Assembly (NCBI RefSeq): GCF_024171725.1 | Contig: NZ_JAMTCG010000005.1 | Span: 186,001 to 250,000 of the forward strand | Origin: Williamsia serinedens | GTDB taxonomy: Bacteria > Actinomycetota > Actinomycetes > Mycobacteriales > Mycobacteriaceae | Reading direction: 5' to 3' | DNA length: 64,000 nucleotides | Shown here: piece after piece, positions 62,438 to 64,000 of the stretch | Position numbering within the stretch: the first letter of the stretch is position 1 | How the letters are laid out: the number at the start of each line of letters is the position of its first letter | Made by a program: the position numbers and the translations under genes | Notes under the pieces: model-generated | What the model was told of the DNA's origin: nothing | What the model saw: only the letters and a program-made list of their open reading frames with translations | The model's database searches: none

Positions 62438-63114
62438 GCACCGACACCGCGGTCCTCGAGACCGACGACTCCGCGCCGACTCCCGACAGCCCGTGGAGGT
62501 CGACCCGCGTGCGGATCGTCGCGGCGATCCTGGTCCTGCTGGTGATCGCGGGAGCCGTCGCGGCGACCGTGATCGGTCTCCGGTGGTCGTCGGCGACCGA
62601 TCGAGAGGACGCCCGCGGGGCCGCCCTCGACGCCGGCAAGCGGTACGCCACGGTCATGTTCGGCTTCGACCCCGCCACCGTCGACGGCAACGTCGCGCAG
62701 GCGAAGGCGGGTCTCGTCGGCAAGGCCCGCACGACCTACGACGACATCATGAAGTCGAGCGACCTGTCGGCCCAGGTGAAGCAGCAGAAGGTGACCTCGA
62801 CGGTCACCATCCAGGAGGCCGGGGTCTCGTCGGCGAGCGCGAATCGCGCCACCGTCCTCATCTTCATGAACCAGTCGGTGTCCAAGGGCGACAACCAGTT
62901 GGTCCGCGTGGAACCGAGCCGCGTCGAGTACTCGATGGTGCGTTCCGGCGACCGGTGGCTCATCGACAACATCACCGTCATCACCGACGACTCGCTGCGT
63001 CAGAAACTGAAGCTGGACCCGTCGAGCGCACCGTCTGCCAGTGGCGCCGTCGCCCCGCCCGGGTCGTCGACACCGGCGCCGCCGGCCGCGTCGTCCCCCG
63101 CTCCCGCGGGGTGA
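62434..63114 (+). CDS. mam4B: Mam4B, Mce-associated membrane protein
   Basis: A 226-residue protein: short cytoplasmic start, helix IVAAILVLLVIAGAVAATVIGL, NTF2-like domain (AGKRYATVMFGFDPATVDGNV, ending VRSGDRWLIDNITVITDD) and a Ser/Pro/Ala-rich tail (PSSAPSASGAVAPPG). ATG at 62434 overlaps mam4A by 4 bases. Last gene of mce4; the convergent FKBP stop is only 3 bases away, so no free-standing terminator is visible. Confidence 0.88.
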   Translation: MSTDTAVLETDDSAPTPDSPWRSTRVRIVAAILVLLVIAGAVAATVIGLRWSSATDREDARGAALDAGKRYATVMFGFDPATVDGNVAQAKAGLVGKARTTYDDIMKSSDLSAQVKQQKVTSTVTIQEAGVSSASANRATVLIFMNQSVSKGDNQLVRVEPSRVEYSMVRSGDRWLIDNITVITDDSLRQKLKLDPSSAPSASGAVAPPGSSTPAPPAASSPAPAG

Positions 63115-63117
63115 CGC

Positions 63118-63726
63118 TCAGCTGATCCCGACGAGGTCGACGACGAAGACCAGGGTGGAGTTCGCGGGCAGGCCCGGCTGCGACTGGTCGCCGTAGCCGA
63201 GGGCCGGCGGGATGACGATCTCGCGACGGCCGCCGACCTTCATGCCGACGATGCCCTCGGAGAAGCCGGGGACCACACCCGACAGCGGGAAGTCGACCGG
63301 GGTGCTGCCCTGCTTCCAACTGGCGTCGAACACCGAGCCGTCGGAGTAGAGCGCGCCGACGTAGCGCACCGAGACGGTGTCCGCTGCGGTCGCGGTGCGG
63401 CCGTTGCCGGTGACGAGGTCGGCGACGCGGAGGTCGCCGGGCGGGGTGCCGCTGCCCGCGGCGATCGTCGGCTCCTTACCGGTGTCGGTCGCGTTCGCGG
63501 TGATCTGCGGGATGCCCTCGGAGCCCGGTGTCCCCGACCTGACCGGCGCCGTGCCGGTCGGCGCCGCGGCGGTACCCGTGTCGGTACCGGTCGACGCGGT
63601 GTCGGTGGTGGTGGTGCTCGACGCCGACGAACTCGACGAGCCGGAGTCCCCGCAGGCGACGCCGACGAGGGCGACGGCGACGGCGAGGGACACGGCGGCG
63701 GTGGCGGACTTCAGATCACGGCGCAT
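63118..63726 (-). CDS. FKBP-type peptidyl-prolyl isomerase, lipoprotein
   Basis: A 202-residue predicted lipoprotein: signal AVSLAVAVALVGVACGD with the lipidated cysteine around residue 25, a ~50-residue Ser/Thr-rich linker, and an FKBP domain (ADTVSVRYVGALYSDGSVFDASW, DFPLSGVVPGFSEGIVGMKVGGRREIVIPPALGYG, LVFVVDLVGIS). It assists folding of exported proteins. The ATG at 63726 was chosen because it gives a proper lipoprotein signal; the longer frame to 63885 does not. Confidence 0.9.
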   Translation of the reverse strand: MRRDLKSATAAVSLAVAVALVGVACGDSGSSSSSASSTTTTDTASTGTDTGTAAAPTGTAPVRSGTPGSEGIPQITANATDTGKEPTIAAGSGTPPGDLRVADLVTGNGRTATAADTVSVRYVGALYSDGSVFDASWKQGSTPVDFPLSGVVPGFSEGIVGMKVGGRREIVIPPALGYGDQSQPGLPANSTLVFVVDLVGIS

Positions 63727-63775
63727 GCCCCGACCGTATCCTGCGTGCTCGGATGCGCCGCCCGACGCGCGGCGA

Positions 63776-64000
63776 TCAGGCCGTCGGCTCGTACCCCATC
63801 GGCAGGATGATCGACTTGGTCTCGAGGTAGCTCTCGACGCCCTCGCGGCCGTTCTCGCGGCCGACGCCGGAGTTCTTGTAGCCACCGAACGGGGAGCCGG
63901 GATCGATGGCGTACCAGTTGATCCCGAGCGTCCCGGTCCGGATGCGACCGGCGATCTCGATGCCCTTCTCCACGTCGGCGGTGTAGATCGCGCCGGCGAG
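63776..64000 (-). CDS. Aldehyde dehydrogenase, C-terminal fragment (runs off the right edge)
   Basis: The last ~74 residues of an aldehyde dehydrogenase: LAGAIYTADVEKG, then RIRTGTLGINWYAIDPGSPFGGYKNSGVGRENG and the end EGVESYLETKSIILPMGY, a typical ALDH C-terminus with the PFGGYKxSGxGRE motif. The 5' part lies beyond the window. It is distinct from the enzyme at 7015-8562. Substrate unknown. Confidence 0.9.
   Translation of the reverse strand, partial: LAGAIYTADVEKGIEIAGRIRTGTLGINWYAIDPGSPFGGYKNSGVGRENGREGVESYLETKSIILPMGYEPTA

Overview
The window is high-GC, densely packed actinobacterial DNA with many GTG starts and many 4-nt start/stop overlaps. Gene content and order point to the Mycobacteriales, most like Gordonia, Williamsia or Rhodococcus. 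From the lysS-lsr2 pair to the end of mce4 it follows, with rearrangements, the Mycobacterium tuberculosis Rv3598c-Rv3492c region, the core chromosomal cholesterol/steroid catabolism region. The genus is inferred from protein recall only. No rRNA, tRNA, CRISPR array, integrase or prophage was seen. No gene-free stretch exceeds 300 bases; the longest is about 220 bases, before yrbE4A.

Layout. (1) 1-1404: the end of lysS, then lsr2, closed by a hairpin. (2) 1459-9208: the KstR2 (ring C/D) block: fadD3 divergent from fadE30-ipdF-fadA6, a small membrane protein, an aldehyde dehydrogenase, and the regulator kstR2. (3) 9252-17133: a nitrogen island: a monooxygenase-like gene, a TetR regulator, and an operon of APC permease, two DUF1989 proteins, a carboxyltransferase-only urea-carboxylase-like protein and allophanate hydrolase. 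This looks like guanidine or urea assimilation. (4) 17251-25654: the second KstR2 block, echA20-ipdA-ipdB-ipdC continuing into an F420-type LLM oxidoreductase and two paralogous methyltransferases, divergent from two SDR genes and an NTF2-like gene. (5) 25841-31193: katG, DUF1304, GNAT, a wax ester/DGAT acyltransferase and a Ddn-type nitroreductase. (6) 31206-52333: the KstR side-chain block: fadA5/cyp125, a class A beta-lactamase, DUF35x2-ltp4-ltp3-NTF2, LLM oxidoreductase, an extra FadD, a CYP102-like P450 with a TetR regulator, echA19/fadD19, a nitronate monooxygenase-like gene, fadD17-fadE27-fadE26, fdxD and hsd4A. (7) 52555-63114: the mce4 sterol importer yrbE4AB-mce4ABCDEF-mam4AB. (8) An FKBP lipoprotein and a truncated aldehyde dehydrogenase close the window.

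Working model (family knowledge plus context): Mce4 imports sterol. CYP125 oxidises C26/27. FadD19 and FadD17 activate the side-chain acids. FadE26/27, EchA19, Hsd4A and FadA5 run beta-oxidation, and Ltp3/Ltp4 serve C24-branched side chains. After rings A/B are degraded by genes outside the window, FadD3, FadE30, IpdF, IpdC, EchA20, IpdAB and FadA6 dismantle rings C/D. Seven KstR-type boxes (core AAC-N2-GTT) and three KstR2-type boxes (core CAAG-N2-CTTG) sit at the expected divergent promoters, which supports two regulons side by side.

The least explained feature is a family of 21-bp repeat units at four intergenic places. At two convergent gene ends they form three forward units, a short loop and inverted units. 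At the third and fourth places, two inverted arrays flank a whole methyltransferase gene.
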